Source of the DNA: Lentzea tibetensis
Lineage (GTDB): Bacteria > Actinomycetota > Actinomycetes > Mycobacteriales > Pseudonocardiaceae
Assembly (NCBI RefSeq): GCF_007845675.1
Contig: NZ_VOBR01000005.1
Coordinates: forward strand, 62,001 to 126,000
DNA length: 64,000 nt
Direction of reading: 5' to 3'
Position 1 is the first letter of the stretch, and each line of letters begins with the position of its first letter. The translations under genes were made by a program, and so were the position numbers. Shown piece by piece: positions 16,740 through 25,480 of the stretch. Below the pieces are notes generated by a model. It was not told the DNA's origin. It worked only from the letters and a program-made list of their open reading frames with translations, and ran no database searches.

Positions 16740-19295
16740 GTGAAATTTGGGGTACTCGGTTCCCTCGAAGTGATGGATGACGAGGGAAGACCCATCGCGC
16801 TGCGTGGGCGGCACCAGCGGACGTTGCTGGCGGTGCTGCTCATGCGCGCGGGTCAGCAGGTGTCCGTGGACCACCTCATCGACGCGTTGTGGGAAGGCAG
16901 GCCACCCAAGTCGTACCTGTCCAACCTGCACACCTACCTGTCCCGGCTGCGGGAACGGCTCGACGTCAGAATCGAGCACCACGACGGCCGGTACAAGCTC
17001 GAGGTGGACAACGTTGACTCGCTCGACCTCCAGGCGTTCGAGGAACACGCGCGCGCCGGGCGTGAAGCCGCACGTCAGCACGACGCGGCCAGGGCGATCG
17101 CGCACTTCCGGACGGCGCTGTCGCTGTGGCGCGGCCGTCCGCTCGCGGACCTGACGGTTCCCGCGCTCGAGCCGGAGATCGTGCGGCTCGAGGACATCAG
17201 GCTGAACCTGGTCGAGGACCGGGTCGACCTGGAGCTCGCCGTCGGGCACCACGCGGAGGTCGTCGACGAGCTGGGCGTGCTGGTCGCGCAGCACCCGCTG
17301 CGGGAACGGCTGGCGGGCCAGCTGATGCTCGCGCTGTGCGCGACGGGCAGGCAGGCCGACGCGCTCGCCGTGTTCCGCGCGACCCGCAACACGCTCGTCG
17401 ACGCGCTCGGCGTCGAGCCGGGCGCGGACCTGCAGCGCGTCCACGAGCAGGTGCTGCGCGGCGACGACACGTTCCCGGTGTGCCAGCTGCCGCCGGACAC
17501 GCCGGACTTCACCGGCCGCCGCGACGAGATCGACGCCGCCTCGGGCGCCCTGCTCACGCGCGCGACCGTGCCGGTCGTCGTGCTGAGCGGTGAGCCGGGT
17601 GTCGGCAAGTCCGCGCTCGCCGTGCACGTGGCGCACCAGGTGCGCGCGGAGTTCCCCGACGGCCAGCTGTTCGCGCACCTCGCGGGCAAGGACGTCGGCG
17701 AGATCCTGGCGACGTTGCTGCGCGCGGCCGGGTGTTCCGGTGCCGCGATCCCCGAGCTCGTCGAGGAACGCGCCGCCGCGCTGCGGTCGCGGCTCGCGGA
17801 CCGGCGGGTGCTGCTCGTGCTGGACGACGCGGCGAGCATCGCGCAGGTGCGCGACCTCGTCCCCGGCACGCCGGGCTGCGCGGTGCTGGTGACGAGCCGC
17901 AAGCGGCTCAGCGGACTGCCCGGCGCGCGGGTCTTCCGGATCACGCCGCTCTCCCACGACGACGCGCGCATGCTGCTCGCGCGCGTGACGTCCAGCAGCC
18001 GGGTCGCGTCCGAGGCATCGGCCGCGGACCGGATCGCGACGATGTGCGGCAACCTGCCGCTGGCGCTGCGCATCGCGGCGACGCGCCTGTCCGCGCGGCC
18101 GCACCTGTCGCTGCGCTACCTCGCCGACCGGATGGACGACGAGCGCAAGCGGCTCGACGAGCTGTCCGTCGGCGAGCTGCAGGTGCGGGCGAGCCTCTCG
18201 CTGAGCTACGACGCGCTGAGCCCGTTGGCGCGCAAGGCGTTCCGCAGGCTCGGCATGCTGTGGCAGTGCTCGATCCCGACGTGGATGGTGGCGGCGCTGC
18301 TGGAGGTCGACGACGCGGACGGTGTCGTCGAGGAGCTGGTCGAGGCGTCGCTGCTGGAGGCGACCGGCGAGCTCCACCACCGGATGCACGACCTGCTCCG
18401 CCTGTACGGCCGGGAGCACGCCGACTCCGACGACCACGGCGCCGAGCGCTCGCTGGTGCGGGTCGCGCTCGCGCTGACCGACGCCGCGGCCCGCAAGGTG
18501 CCGCGCACACTGCTGATCGCGCGGCTCGCCGATCAGGTGGAGCCGGTGCCGTTCACCGCCAGCCTGCCCGCCGACCAGGCGAACCTGATCGCCATCGCCG
18601 AGCTGGCCCGTCACCGCGGCTGGCCGGAGGCCGGGCTGCTGATGGAGCGGGTCAGCGTGCTGCTGTGGCACGACAGCGCGTGGAACGAGCTCGCCGCGCT
18701 GCACGACGGCGTCGACGAGCCGGTCTCGCGCTACTCGATCGCGCTGATCCACTACGCGCGCGGCCGGTACGACGAGGCGGAGGCCGGTTTCGCGGAGTGC
18801 GAGTCGTCGCTCGACGACCAGGGCAAGGCGTGCGCGCTGCTGGGCCTGGCGCAGGTCGCCGCGGTCCGCGGCGACCACGAGCGGGCGCTGGCGATGGCCG
18901 ACGACGCGTCCGTCCACTTCGGAGGGACCAACGACCGCCACGGCCAGGCTTCCGCGTTGCGGATGGCGGCCATCGCGGCGGGCAGGCTGGGCCGGTTCGA
19001 GGAGTCCCTCGACCGCAGCCGCACCGCGCTGGAGCTGGCCCGCGACCTGGAGCCGGGACACACGGCCCTCGCGTTCGCCGAGGTGGCGCTGAGCCACCTG
19101 TTCCGGTTCGACCTGGACAGCGCGCGCACCGCGCGCTCGGAGGCGATCGCACTGCTCGGCGAGCACGCGAACCCGTTGCACGATCTGGGAATCGTCGACG
19201 AGCCCGGCGACGCCGAGGATTCGGAGACCACCATCACCAAGCGCATCCTGCTCGGTCTCGCGGGCGGGGGCTGGCACGGCATCGACAACGCGTGA
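16740..19295 (+). CDS. SARP/AfsR-type regulator, second copy
   Basis: The 851-residue protein begins with a winged helix (KFGVLGSLEVM, then LHTYLSRLRERL) and a BTAD to about 240. The NB-ARC ATPase has the P-loop SGEPGVGKSALAV, Walker B LLVLDDAAS and an LPLALRIAATRL arm. Degenerate TPRs end at a short C-terminus. The TPR part is shorter than in the SARP at 994-3873. The GTG at 16740 is chosen because it opens the winged helix; a purine-rich stretch lies somewhat far upstream (about 16715-16723). It starts 28 bases after the formyltransferase on the same strand, so it could be cotranscribed. Its targets are unknown; no 11-bp repeats are evident directly before it. Confidence 0.9.
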   Translation: MKFGVLGSLEVMDDEGRPIALRGRHQRTLLAVLLMRAGQQVSVDHLIDALWEGRPPKSYLSNLHTYLSRLRERLDVRIEHHDGRYKLEVDNVDSLDLQAFEEHARAGREAARQHDAARAIAHFRTALSLWRGRPLADLTVPALEPEIVRLEDIRLNLVEDRVDLELAVGHHAEVVDELGVLVAQHPLRERLAGQLMLALCATGRQADALAVFRATRNTLVDALGVEPGADLQRVHEQVLRGDDTFPVCQLPPDTPDFTGRRDEIDAASGALLTRATVPVVVLSGEPGVGKSALAVHVAHQVRAEFPDGQLFAHLAGKDVGEILATLLRAAGCSGAAIPELVEERAAALRSRLADRRVLLVLDDAASIAQVRDLVPGTPGCAVLVTSRKRLSGLPGARVFRITPLSHDDARMLLARVTSSSRVASEASAADRIATMCGNLPLALRIAATRLSARPHLSLRYLADRMDDERKRLDELSVGELQVRASLSLSYDALSPLARKAFRRLGMLWQCSIPTWMVAALLEVDDADGVVEELVEASLLEATGELHHRMHDLLRLYGREHADSDDHGAERSLVRVALALTDAAARKVPRTLLIARLADQVEPVPFTASLPADQANLIAIAELARHRGWPEAGLLMERVSVLLWHDSAWNELAALHDGVDEPVSRYSIALIHYARGRYDEAEAGFAECESSLDDQGKACALLGLAQVAAVRGDHERALAMADDASVHFGGTNDRHGQASALRMAAIAAGRLGRFEESLDRSRTALELARDLEPGHTALAFAEVALSHLFRFDLDSARTARSEAIALLGEHANPLHDLGIVDEPGDAEDSETTITKRILLGLAGGGWHGIDNA

Positions 19296-19296
19296 C

Positions 19297-19316
19297 AGCC
19301 CCGCCCGGCGGGGGCT
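19297..19316. terminator. Weak bidirectional hairpin
   Basis: AGCCCC and GGGGCT arms around a G/C core lie between the converging SARP and membrane-protein genes. The stem is short, so termination is only possible. Confidence 0.4.
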
Positions 19317-19840
19317 CACCGCTTGGATGCCTTGCGGGCAGCGGCGTAGTTGTTGACCGCGGGCAGCCAGATCAGGATGGCCGCGACCAGTCCGACCACG
19401 AGGCTGATGGCACCACCGGCCTTGGTGACGGTCGGCGCCATGTCGCGCAGCACGACGAACCACGCCAGCCCGGACAGCGGCAGCACGACGGTGAAGAACA
19501 CCCGGCCGCCGAGGCCACCGTTGCGCAGCAGCAGCGCCGCGATCAGCATGAGGCCGCAGCAGAACACGACGAGCCCGGCGCGGACCGCCAGCTTCTGGTA
19601 CGCGTCGGCGAAGATCTCGTCGAACGCGGCGTTGCCGATGTCCTCAGGCGTGAAGCCGAGCTCGCCACCCATGGTCTCGACAGCCAGCTCGGCGACCATC
19701 TTCTTGCCACCGATGAAGATGGCGATCGCACCGCCGATGCCGGCGAGCGCGGACAGCAGCGAGGCGAAGAACCCGGCGGTCAACACCCCCGGACGCTTGA
19801 CGGGAGCGGGGGCGGCCTGGGTATAAGGGATAGCGGACAC
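19316..19840 (-). CDS. Four-helix membrane protein, unknown
   Basis: A product of 174 residues. GTG 19840 is chosen because GAGGAG lies four bases upstream. Four transmembrane helices are predicted: about 20-45, 87-107, 115-135 and 145-165. A polar loop between helices 1 and 2 carries GFTPEDIGNAAFDEIF. No family is recognised. It is divergent from the secreted nuclease gene. Confidence 0.75.
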   Translation of the reverse strand: MSAIPYTQAAPAPVKRPGVLTAGFFASLLSALAGIGGAIAIFIGGKKMVAELAVETMGGELGFTPEDIGNAAFDEIFADAYQKLAVRAGLVVFCCGLMLIAALLLRNGGLGGRVFFTVVLPLSGLAWFVVLRDMAPTVTKAGGAISLVVGLVAAILIWLPAVNNYAAARKASKR

Positions 19841-19968
19841 TTTTCTCCTCGTGAGGGTCATGCTTTCGGGGTTGACGGGCGGCAATCTTTCGCATCGACG
19901 CCACACCGCCACCACACGGAAGGCCCCTGGTGATCACCCCGTGATCCGCATCGCTGATCATTGGGCGC

Positions 19969-20595
19969 ATGAATCGTGCCGCGGTGACGAGCCTCCTCGT
20001 GTTCCTGCTGCTCGTCGGGCTGGCCTGGTACCTCAGCGACCTGCAGTCCACCCCGCCGCCGGCCCCGACCGGAACCGGCAGCGCTGAGCTCTCGACGCTG
20101 ACCATCGCCCCCGAGGGCAAGATGGCGGGCTACAGCCGCGACCGCTTCCCGCACTGGAGCTCACAGGGAAACTCCTGCGACACCAGGGAGATCGTGCTCC
20201 AGCGCCAGGGCGCGGACGTCCGCACCGACAAGAGCTGCAAGGCCACCGCAGGCAAGTGGACCAGCCCCTACGACGCCGTGGTGGTGACCGACGCGGGCGA
20301 CGTGGACATCGACCACACCGTGCCCCTGGCCGAAGCCTGGCGCTCGGGCGCCGACAAGTGGACCGACGACGACCGCGCCAAGTTCGCCAACGACCTGGGC
20401 GGCATCCAGCTGCTGGCGACAACCGCTGCCAGCAACAGGTCCAAGGGCGACCAGGACCCCGGCAAGTGGAAGCCGCCGGTGCGGTCCTACTGGTGCACCT
20501 ACGCCACGCACTGGGTGCAGGTGAAGAACACCTACAAGCTCACCATCGACCAGGCCGAGCACGACGCACTGGCGAGCATGCTCGCCGCCTGCTGA
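19969..20595 (+). CDS. Secreted HNH endonuclease-family protein (DUF1524/GmrSD C-terminal-like)
   Basis: The 208-residue protein has an N-terminal signal peptide or anchor (about 4-22). The catalytic core is DIDHTVPLAEAWRSGA followed by NDLGGIQLLATTAASNRSKGDQDP, the His-Asn-His-type motif of exported DUF1524 nucleases. CDTRE, SCKAT, WCTYA and the terminal AAC cysteines probably form disulfides. Such enzymes are assumed to degrade extracellular DNA for nutrition or competition. It stands alone on its strand. Confidence 0.88.
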   Translation: MNRAAVTSLLVFLLLVGLAWYLSDLQSTPPPAPTGTGSAELSTLTIAPEGKMAGYSRDRFPHWSSQGNSCDTREIVLQRQGADVRTDKSCKATAGKWTSPYDAVVVTDAGDVDIDHTVPLAEAWRSGADKWTDDDRAKFANDLGGIQLLATTAASNRSKGDQDPGKWKPPVRSYWCTYATHWVQVKNTYKLTIDQAEHDALASMLAAC

Positions 20596-20875
20596 CTCCA
20601 CTTGCCCGCCGACACCGCCGCCCTGCTGGCGAGCGTCGGCCCGCTCGGTGTGAGTCGGACTGACTCGGGCGCTGATCCGCTGGGGTGCTGGGCTCGCCAG
20701 GGGCACAGCGGTGCGCGCACACGGCGCAGGTTTCGGCGTGTCGACGTGCCGGGTCGCCTGCTGGGCCTCGGCCGCGCTCAGGCAGGCGTCCCCCGCACGT
20801 GAGAACCCCCCGATCCATGCTCTCAGCCAGCACCGACAACTCCGCGCCCGCAGAAGCGGAGGCGGGCAAAGCGAG
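20596..20875. other. Intergenic region without recognisable gene
   Basis: These 280 bases downstream of the nuclease gene carry only conflicting short frames without ribosome-binding sites. The sequence leads directly into the tandem repeats at 20876. Confidence 0.5.
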
Positions 20876-21115
20876 AACCGGCAGGTGCGTGGCGGGCACG
20901 ACGGCACCGCCAAAACCGGCGCGAACAAGGCCAGCACCGCCCAATCGGCAGATCCCAAGTGAGCACCGACCCAACCGGCACGCACCAAGGGAGCTCCAGC
21001 GAACCGGCGGGCACCAAGAGAGCACCAGCGAACCGGCAGATACCAAGAGAGCACCGCCAAAACCGGCAGATACCAAGGGAGCCCGACGAAACCGGCAGGT
21101 ACCAAAAGAAAAGAG
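20876..21115. repeat. Degenerate ~29-bp tandem repeat (minisatellite)
   Basis: About seven to eight head-to-tail units begin AACCGGCAG (for example at 20914, 20943, 20973, 21002, 21031, 21061 and 21090), each continuing approximately as ATACCAAGAGAGCACC. The period is 29-30 bp, not a multiple of three, so the array does not encode a repeated peptide. No unique spacers separate the units. Confidence 0.8.
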
Positions 21116-21207
21116 CGCCCGCCGCACCGCCAACCCCCGCCCTGCCCCCCGCGCGCGGCCCCCGCCCACCACCCGGCGGCCGAACGATCCCACGCATCCG
21201 AAGGGCC

Positions 21208-21288
21208 GGGGGTGGGGAGGTCCTCGCTGATCAGGCGCAGCCTTGCCGCGACCGTGAGGTGATCAGCGAGGCCCCCCCACCCCACCCC
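21208..21288. terminator. Long hairpin downstream of the coiled-coil gene
   Basis: CCTCGCTGATCA (21222-21233) pairs perfectly with TGATCAGCGAGG (21260-21271). A G-rich run (21208-21221) and a C-rich run (21272-21288) extend the stem. It lies 18 bases past the stop of the minus-strand gene, consistent with a terminator. Confidence 0.65.
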
Positions 21289-21306
21289 GAAACACCCAAG
21301 ACTCAG

Positions 21307-22113
21307 CTACTGCAACCGGAAAACAGCACTCAACGACGCCAACTGGGACACGATGTCGGCGTGCACCTCAGTCCGCCGAACCCAGGCCGCAGACCCGGAC
21401 GACGCAGACGGCACGGCCCCGAGCGGGTTCACCGGATCATCCACGCCGTACTCGAGCCGATACGCCACGAGCGCAACGGCGGCCCGTAGCCAAGGAGCCG
21501 GGTCGGGCGTGGTGATCTCGCCGACGCCAACGCGGAACCACACCGGCATCCTCAACGAAGCACCCAGCGCCGAGGAGACCCGCGCGGCGGCGAAGTCCTG
21601 CATCTCGGCGCGCGCCTTGTCGCCGGCCACCACGGCTTCCTGGCGCCAGTCCTCGGTGGACGCGTCCTCGTCGGCGGCGAGCCGGTCGGATGCCGACGCG
21701 AAGCTCGCCTCGGAGGCGCCGATCTGCCACTCGAGCTGACGGGCCTCGTGGTCGAGGTGGTCGCGCTCGTAGCGGGACACGCCGCGGCCGCCGAGCTTGG
21801 CGCGCAGTGCCGCGAGGCGGCTCTTCATGCCCTCGAACTCCGCGACCTCCTGGCGCAGCGCCACCCGCACCTTCTCGGCCAGCAGCTCCTGCTCGGCGTC
21901 CCACGCCGCGCGCAGCGCGGACACGAGGGCGGCGCACTCGTCGACCGAGTCCAGCGCGGCGACGTCGCCGTCGCCCGCTCCGGACAGCCGTCGTTCGAGC
22001 ACGACCAGGCGCGCGGTGACGCGCGAGAGCTCGTCGGCCAGCTGGGCGACGTGACTGATCAGGGTGGCGACCTTCGGCTCGACCGCGTCGAGCCGTTCCT
22101 TCTCCGTTGGCAC
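21307..22113 (-). CDS. Coiled-coil protein of unknown function
   Basis: The 268-residue product starts with long amphipathic helices: Val/Leu heptads from about 5-45 and Glu/Arg/Leu-rich coiled coil across about 65-170 (EQELLAEKVRVALRQEV, MKSRLAALRAKL). A globular C-terminus has MPVWFRVGVGEITTPD and ends in ASLSAVFRLQ. No signal peptide, transmembrane helix or known family is recognised. The GTG at 22113 begins the polar coiled-coil part; an ATG at 22167 would add 18 residues of hydrophobic character. It could be a cytoskeletal or scaffold protein, but this is a guess. Confidence 0.7.
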   Translation of the reverse strand: MPTEKERLDAVEPKVATLISHVAQLADELSRVTARLVVLERRLSGAGDGDVAALDSVDECAALVSALRAAWDAEQELLAEKVRVALRQEVAEFEGMKSRLAALRAKLGGRGVSRYERDHLDHEARQLEWQIGASEASFASASDRLAADEDASTEDWRQEAVVAGDKARAEMQDFAAARVSSALGASLRMPVWFRVGVGEITTPDPAPWLRAAVALVAYRLEYGVDDPVNPLGAVPSASSGSAAWVRRTEVHADIVSQLASLSAVFRLQ

Positions 22114-22264
22114 GCCACCAGCGAACCCCACGAAAGCGGCGTTCCGGGTGTTGATCAACAAAACCACGCGGACGTGAGAGCGGATCCGCCCGCACAGGGC
22201 AGTCGATCATCACGCACGGTCACGGCCCCATGTGAACTGCGCCAAAACGAGGTATGAATACAAA

Positions 22265-23761
22265 ATGACGACCTCGATGAACGAGACCGAACGCAAATAT
22301 GAGGCCGCCTCCGGCACGAACCTGCCCGAGCTGAGTCACGTGCCGGGCGTGGCCGCCGAGGCCGGTCCGGAGCAGCTCGATCTCGAAGCCGTCTACTTCG
22401 ACACCGACGATCTCCGCCTGGCCAGGGCGGGCCTGACGCTGCGCAGGCGCACCGGTGGCGACGACGCCGGCTGGCACCTCAAGCTGCCCAAGGTCAACGA
22501 CACGCGCGAGGAGCTGAGGCTGCCGCTCGGGCGCGCCACGAAGAAGCCGCCGAAGGACCTGGCGAGCCTCGTGCGCGTGCACACCCGCGGCGCCGACCTC
22601 GGGCCGGTCGCCCAGATCCACACCAGCCGCAAGCGCTGGCAGCTCGTCGACAGCGACGGCCAGCTGCTCGTCGAGGTCGTCGACGACGTCGTCACCGCGC
22701 AGACCATGGGCTCGTCGACCACGATCAACACGTGGCGCGAGATCGAGGTCGAGCTCGGTGAGAGCGGCACGCCCGACCTGCTCGACACGGTCGAGGAGCG
22801 GCTCGGCGACGCGGGCATCCACCGGTCCAGCTCGTCGTCGAAGCTCGCGCAGCTCCTCGGCGACCGCATCGGCGAGAAGCCGAAGACGCCCAAGGCCGGC
22901 CGGAAGGCCACGGCAGGCGACGTCGTGCTGGCGTACCTGCACGAGCAGACCGCCGCGCTCAAGCACCACGACCCACGGGTGCGCCGCCAGGAGCACGACG
23001 CCGTGCATCAGATGCGCATCGCGACCCGGCGGATGCGCAGCGCGCTGCAGGCGTTCGGCAAGGTCGTCGACCGCGACCGCACGCGAGAGCTGACCGACGA
23101 GCTCAAGTGGGTCTCGAACGCGCTCGGGCAGTCGCGCGACCTCGAGGTGCTGCGGATGCGGTTCGAGGACGCGATGCACGAGCTGGAGCCGGAGATCGTG
23201 CTCGGCGACGTCGCGGCCCGCCTCACCCGGTACTTCGCCCCGCTGGAGGCCAAGGCGCACAAGGACTCCATCGCCGCGCTGGACAGCCCGAGGTACTTCG
23301 AGCTCCTCGACGGGATCGACCGGCTCCTCGCCGACCCGCCTCTCACCGAGCTGGCGGGCGAGCCGGCCAGGGACGTGCTCCCCGGCCTGATCACGAAGGC
23401 GTACCGGCGGCTGGAGGAACGCACCGAGCACGCGCTCGAACTGGACGCGGGCAACGACCGCGACCTCGCGCTGCACGACTGCCGCAAGTCCGCCAAGCGC
23501 CTGCGGTACGCCACCGAGGTGTCCGGCCCGGTGTTCGGCAAGGCCGCGAAGTCCTACCGCAAGCAGGCCAAGGAGGTGCAGACGCTGCTCGGCGAGCACC
23601 AGGACGCCTACGTGGCCCGACCGGTGCTGCGGCACCTCGGCGCCGGCGACGAGAACGGGTTCACGTTCGGCGTGCTGCACGGCCGCGAGACAGCGATCAT
23701 GCGGCGGACGGAGGAGCGCTACCCGAAGCTGTGGGCGAACCTCGGGAAACCGAAGTTCTGA
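22265..23761 (+). CDS. CYTH and CHAD domain protein
   Basis: The product has 498 residues. An N-terminal CYTH tunnel domain carries the diagnostic ExExK (Glu7, Glu9, Lys11) and further basic/acidic strand residues to about 200; it binds triphosphate or polyphosphate with divalent metal. The C-terminal CHAD domain (about 215-490) has paired helices with conserved His and Arg/Lys (HDAVHQMRIATRRMRSALQAF, and later HDCRKSAKRLRY). CHAD proteins bind inorganic polyphosphate granules, so a role in polyphosphate metabolism is likely. The ATG at 22265 precedes the motif by six residues. Confidence 0.92.
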   Translation: MTTSMNETERKYEAASGTNLPELSHVPGVAAEAGPEQLDLEAVYFDTDDLRLARAGLTLRRRTGGDDAGWHLKLPKVNDTREELRLPLGRATKKPPKDLASLVRVHTRGADLGPVAQIHTSRKRWQLVDSDGQLLVEVVDDVVTAQTMGSSTTINTWREIEVELGESGTPDLLDTVEERLGDAGIHRSSSSSKLAQLLGDRIGEKPKTPKAGRKATAGDVVLAYLHEQTAALKHHDPRVRRQEHDAVHQMRIATRRMRSALQAFGKVVDRDRTRELTDELKWVSNALGQSRDLEVLRMRFEDAMHELEPEIVLGDVAARLTRYFAPLEAKAHKDSIAALDSPRYFELLDGIDRLLADPPLTELAGEPARDVLPGLITKAYRRLEERTEHALELDAGNDRDLALHDCRKSAKRLRYATEVSGPVFGKAAKSYRKQAKEVQTLLGEHQDAYVARPVLRHLGAGDENGFTFGVLHGRETAIMRRTEERYPKLWANLGKPKF

Positions 23762-23763
23762 CG

Positions 23764-23779
23764 ATTGGTTCAGACCTTG
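23764..23779. promoter_or_regulatory. DasR-like operator (dre) candidate
   Basis: ATTGGTTCAGACCTTG contains the two conserved half-sites of the N-acetylglucosamine regulator DasR (TGGT and AGACC) and matches roughly 11 of 16 consensus positions. It lies 73 bases upstream of the secreted N-acetylhexosaminidase, a typical DasR target. Confidence 0.5.
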
Positions 23780-23851
23780 ACAGCCTCAACCGGGGCTGAA
23801 ACCGTTGCCTCTCCGCCGCCGCCCGGTTTCGCCCTGGCCAGGAGGATGGCA

Positions 23852-25417
23852 GTGGTCACAAAGAGAGTGCGGACCGCACTCGTCGCACTGGTGCTCGGAG
23901 CTAGCGGAATGGTCGTCGGAACGGCGGACGCCGCCCCGAATTCGTCGTTGCAGGAGCTCGTCCCCGCCACTGTCGAGGTGCAGCCGCGCACCGACATCAC
24001 GTTCACCCTCGGTGCCGCTGCCAAGATCCAGGCAGGCGCGCCGGAAGCGGTGAAGCCCGCCGAGTACCTGGCCGGGATCCTGCGCCCCTCCACGGGTTTC
24101 GCGCTGCCGGTCGAGCAGGGCGTCTCCGCCGAGGGTGTCGTGCTGCTGATCGGCGCGGACGCCCGCGTCGGTGACCACGGCTACCAGCTCGACGTGACGC
24201 CGAAGAACGTCGTGATCCGCGCCAAGACGGCGTCCGGCCTCTTCTCCGGCGTGCAGACGCTGCGCCAGCTGCTGCCGGCGAAGGTCGAGGCGAAGACGAA
24301 GCAGGCCGGTCCGTGGACCGTGCCGGGCGCGAGCATCGTCGACTACCCGCGGTTCGCCCACCGCGGCGCGATGCTCGACGTCGCGCGCCACTTCTTCACC
24401 GTCGACCAGGTCAAGCGCTACATCGACCAGATCGCCGCGTTCAAGATCAACTACTTCCACCTGCACCTCGCGGACGACCAGGGCTGGCGGATCGAGATCA
24501 AGAGCTGGCCGGAGCTGACCAAGATCGGTGGCAGCACCGAGGTCGGCGGCCGCAAGGGCCAGTTCTGGTACTCGCAGGCGCAGTACAAGGACCTGGTGTC
24601 CTACGCGCAGGACCGCAACATCACGATCATCCCCGAGATCGACATGCCGGGTCACACGAACGCCGCGCTCGCGTCGTACGCCGAGCTGAACTGCGACGGC
24701 AAGAAGCGCCCGCTCTACACCGGCACGGACGTCGGCTTCAGCTCGCTGTGCATCGCCAAGGACATCACCTACAAGTTCGTCGACGACGTCGTGCGCGAGA
24801 TCTCCGCGATCACGCCCGGCCCGTACTTCCACATCGGCGGCGACGAGGCGCTGTCGACGCCGGACGCGGACTTCGCGAAGTTCATGGGCAAGGTGCTGCC
24901 GATCGTCGCCAAGCACGGCAAGACGACCGCGGGCTGGCACGAGTTCATCAAGACCACCAAGGACATCACGGCCGTCCCGCAGTACTGGGGCACCACGACG
25001 TCCAACGCCGACGTGGCCGCGGCGGCCAAGCGCGGCAACAAGGTGGTCATGTCGCCGGCGAACAAGATCTACCTCGACATGAAGTACAACAAGAACACGA
25101 AGCTCGGCCTCAACTGGGCGGGCTACATCGAGGTCAAGGACGCCTACAGCTGGAACCCCGGCTCGTACCTCAGCGGGGTCGGCGAGAACGCAGTGCGCGG
25201 CGTCGAGGCTCCACTGTGGACGGAGACCATCAAGACGTCCGCGGACATCGAGTACATGGCGTTCCCGCGCCTGCCGGTCGCGGCCGAGCTGGGCTGGTCG
25301 CCGTCGTCCGCGCTGAACTGGGGCCAGTTCGCGCCCCGACTGGGCGCGTTCGGTCCGCGTTTCAAGATCCAGGGCATCAACTACTACGCCTCACCGCAGG
25401 TGCCCTGGCAGAAGTGA
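23852..25417 (+). CDS. Secreted GH20 beta-N-acetylhexosaminidase
   Basis: The product has 521 residues with a signal peptide (about 1-30, ending TADAAP). A GH20b-type alpha/beta domain covers about 35-155 and the catalytic TIM barrel about 160-510. The hallmark HIGGDE supplies Asp331 and Glu332 for substrate-assisted catalysis; HLHLADDQGWRIEI and PEIDMPGHTNAA line the site. It releases terminal GlcNAc/GalNAc, for example from chitin oligomers or wall fragments. The GTG at 23852 is preferred because AGGAGG lies six bases upstream; an ATG at 23846 abuts that site. A DasR-like site precedes it. Confidence 0.95.
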   Translation: MVTKRVRTALVALVLGASGMVVGTADAAPNSSLQELVPATVEVQPRTDITFTLGAAAKIQAGAPEAVKPAEYLAGILRPSTGFALPVEQGVSAEGVVLLIGADARVGDHGYQLDVTPKNVVIRAKTASGLFSGVQTLRQLLPAKVEAKTKQAGPWTVPGASIVDYPRFAHRGAMLDVARHFFTVDQVKRYIDQIAAFKINYFHLHLADDQGWRIEIKSWPELTKIGGSTEVGGRKGQFWYSQAQYKDLVSYAQDRNITIIPEIDMPGHTNAALASYAELNCDGKKRPLYTGTDVGFSSLCIAKDITYKFVDDVVREISAITPGPYFHIGGDEALSTPDADFAKFMGKVLPIVAKHGKTTAGWHEFIKTTKDITAVPQYWGTTTSNADVAAAAKRGNKVVMSPANKIYLDMKYNKNTKLGLNWAGYIEVKDAYSWNPGSYLSGVGENAVRGVEAPLWTETIKTSADIEYMAFPRLPVAAELGWSPSSALNWGQFAPRLGAFGPRFKIQGINYYASPQVPWQK

Positions 25418-25426
25418 TTTTGAAGG

Positions 25427-25466
25427 CCGCGCCGGGTCCCCCCTGCCCCATGGGGACCCGGCGCGG
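25427..25466. terminator. Bidirectional terminator
   Basis: A perfect 15-bp G/C stem (CCGCGCCGGGTCCCC at 25427-25441 and its complement at 25452-25466) with a 10-base loop lies between the converging hexosaminidase and aldehyde dehydrogenase genes. Confidence 0.9.
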
Positions 25467-25480
25467 GTCTCACTGCGGCG

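Noticed and set aside
16695-19463. Very long open frame antisense to the second SARP gene
   Set aside because: High G+C creates long antisense frames; its product is Arg/Gln/His-rich low-complexity and it has no start signal or recognisable domain.
20876-21115. CRISPR-like regular repeats
   Set aside because: The 29-bp units are directly adjacent and degenerate with no unique spacers, and no cas genes are nearby.
22220-23680. Long frame antisense to the CYTH/CHAD gene
   Set aside because: The sense strand has the ExExK motif and CHAD helices; the antisense translation is compositionally biased.
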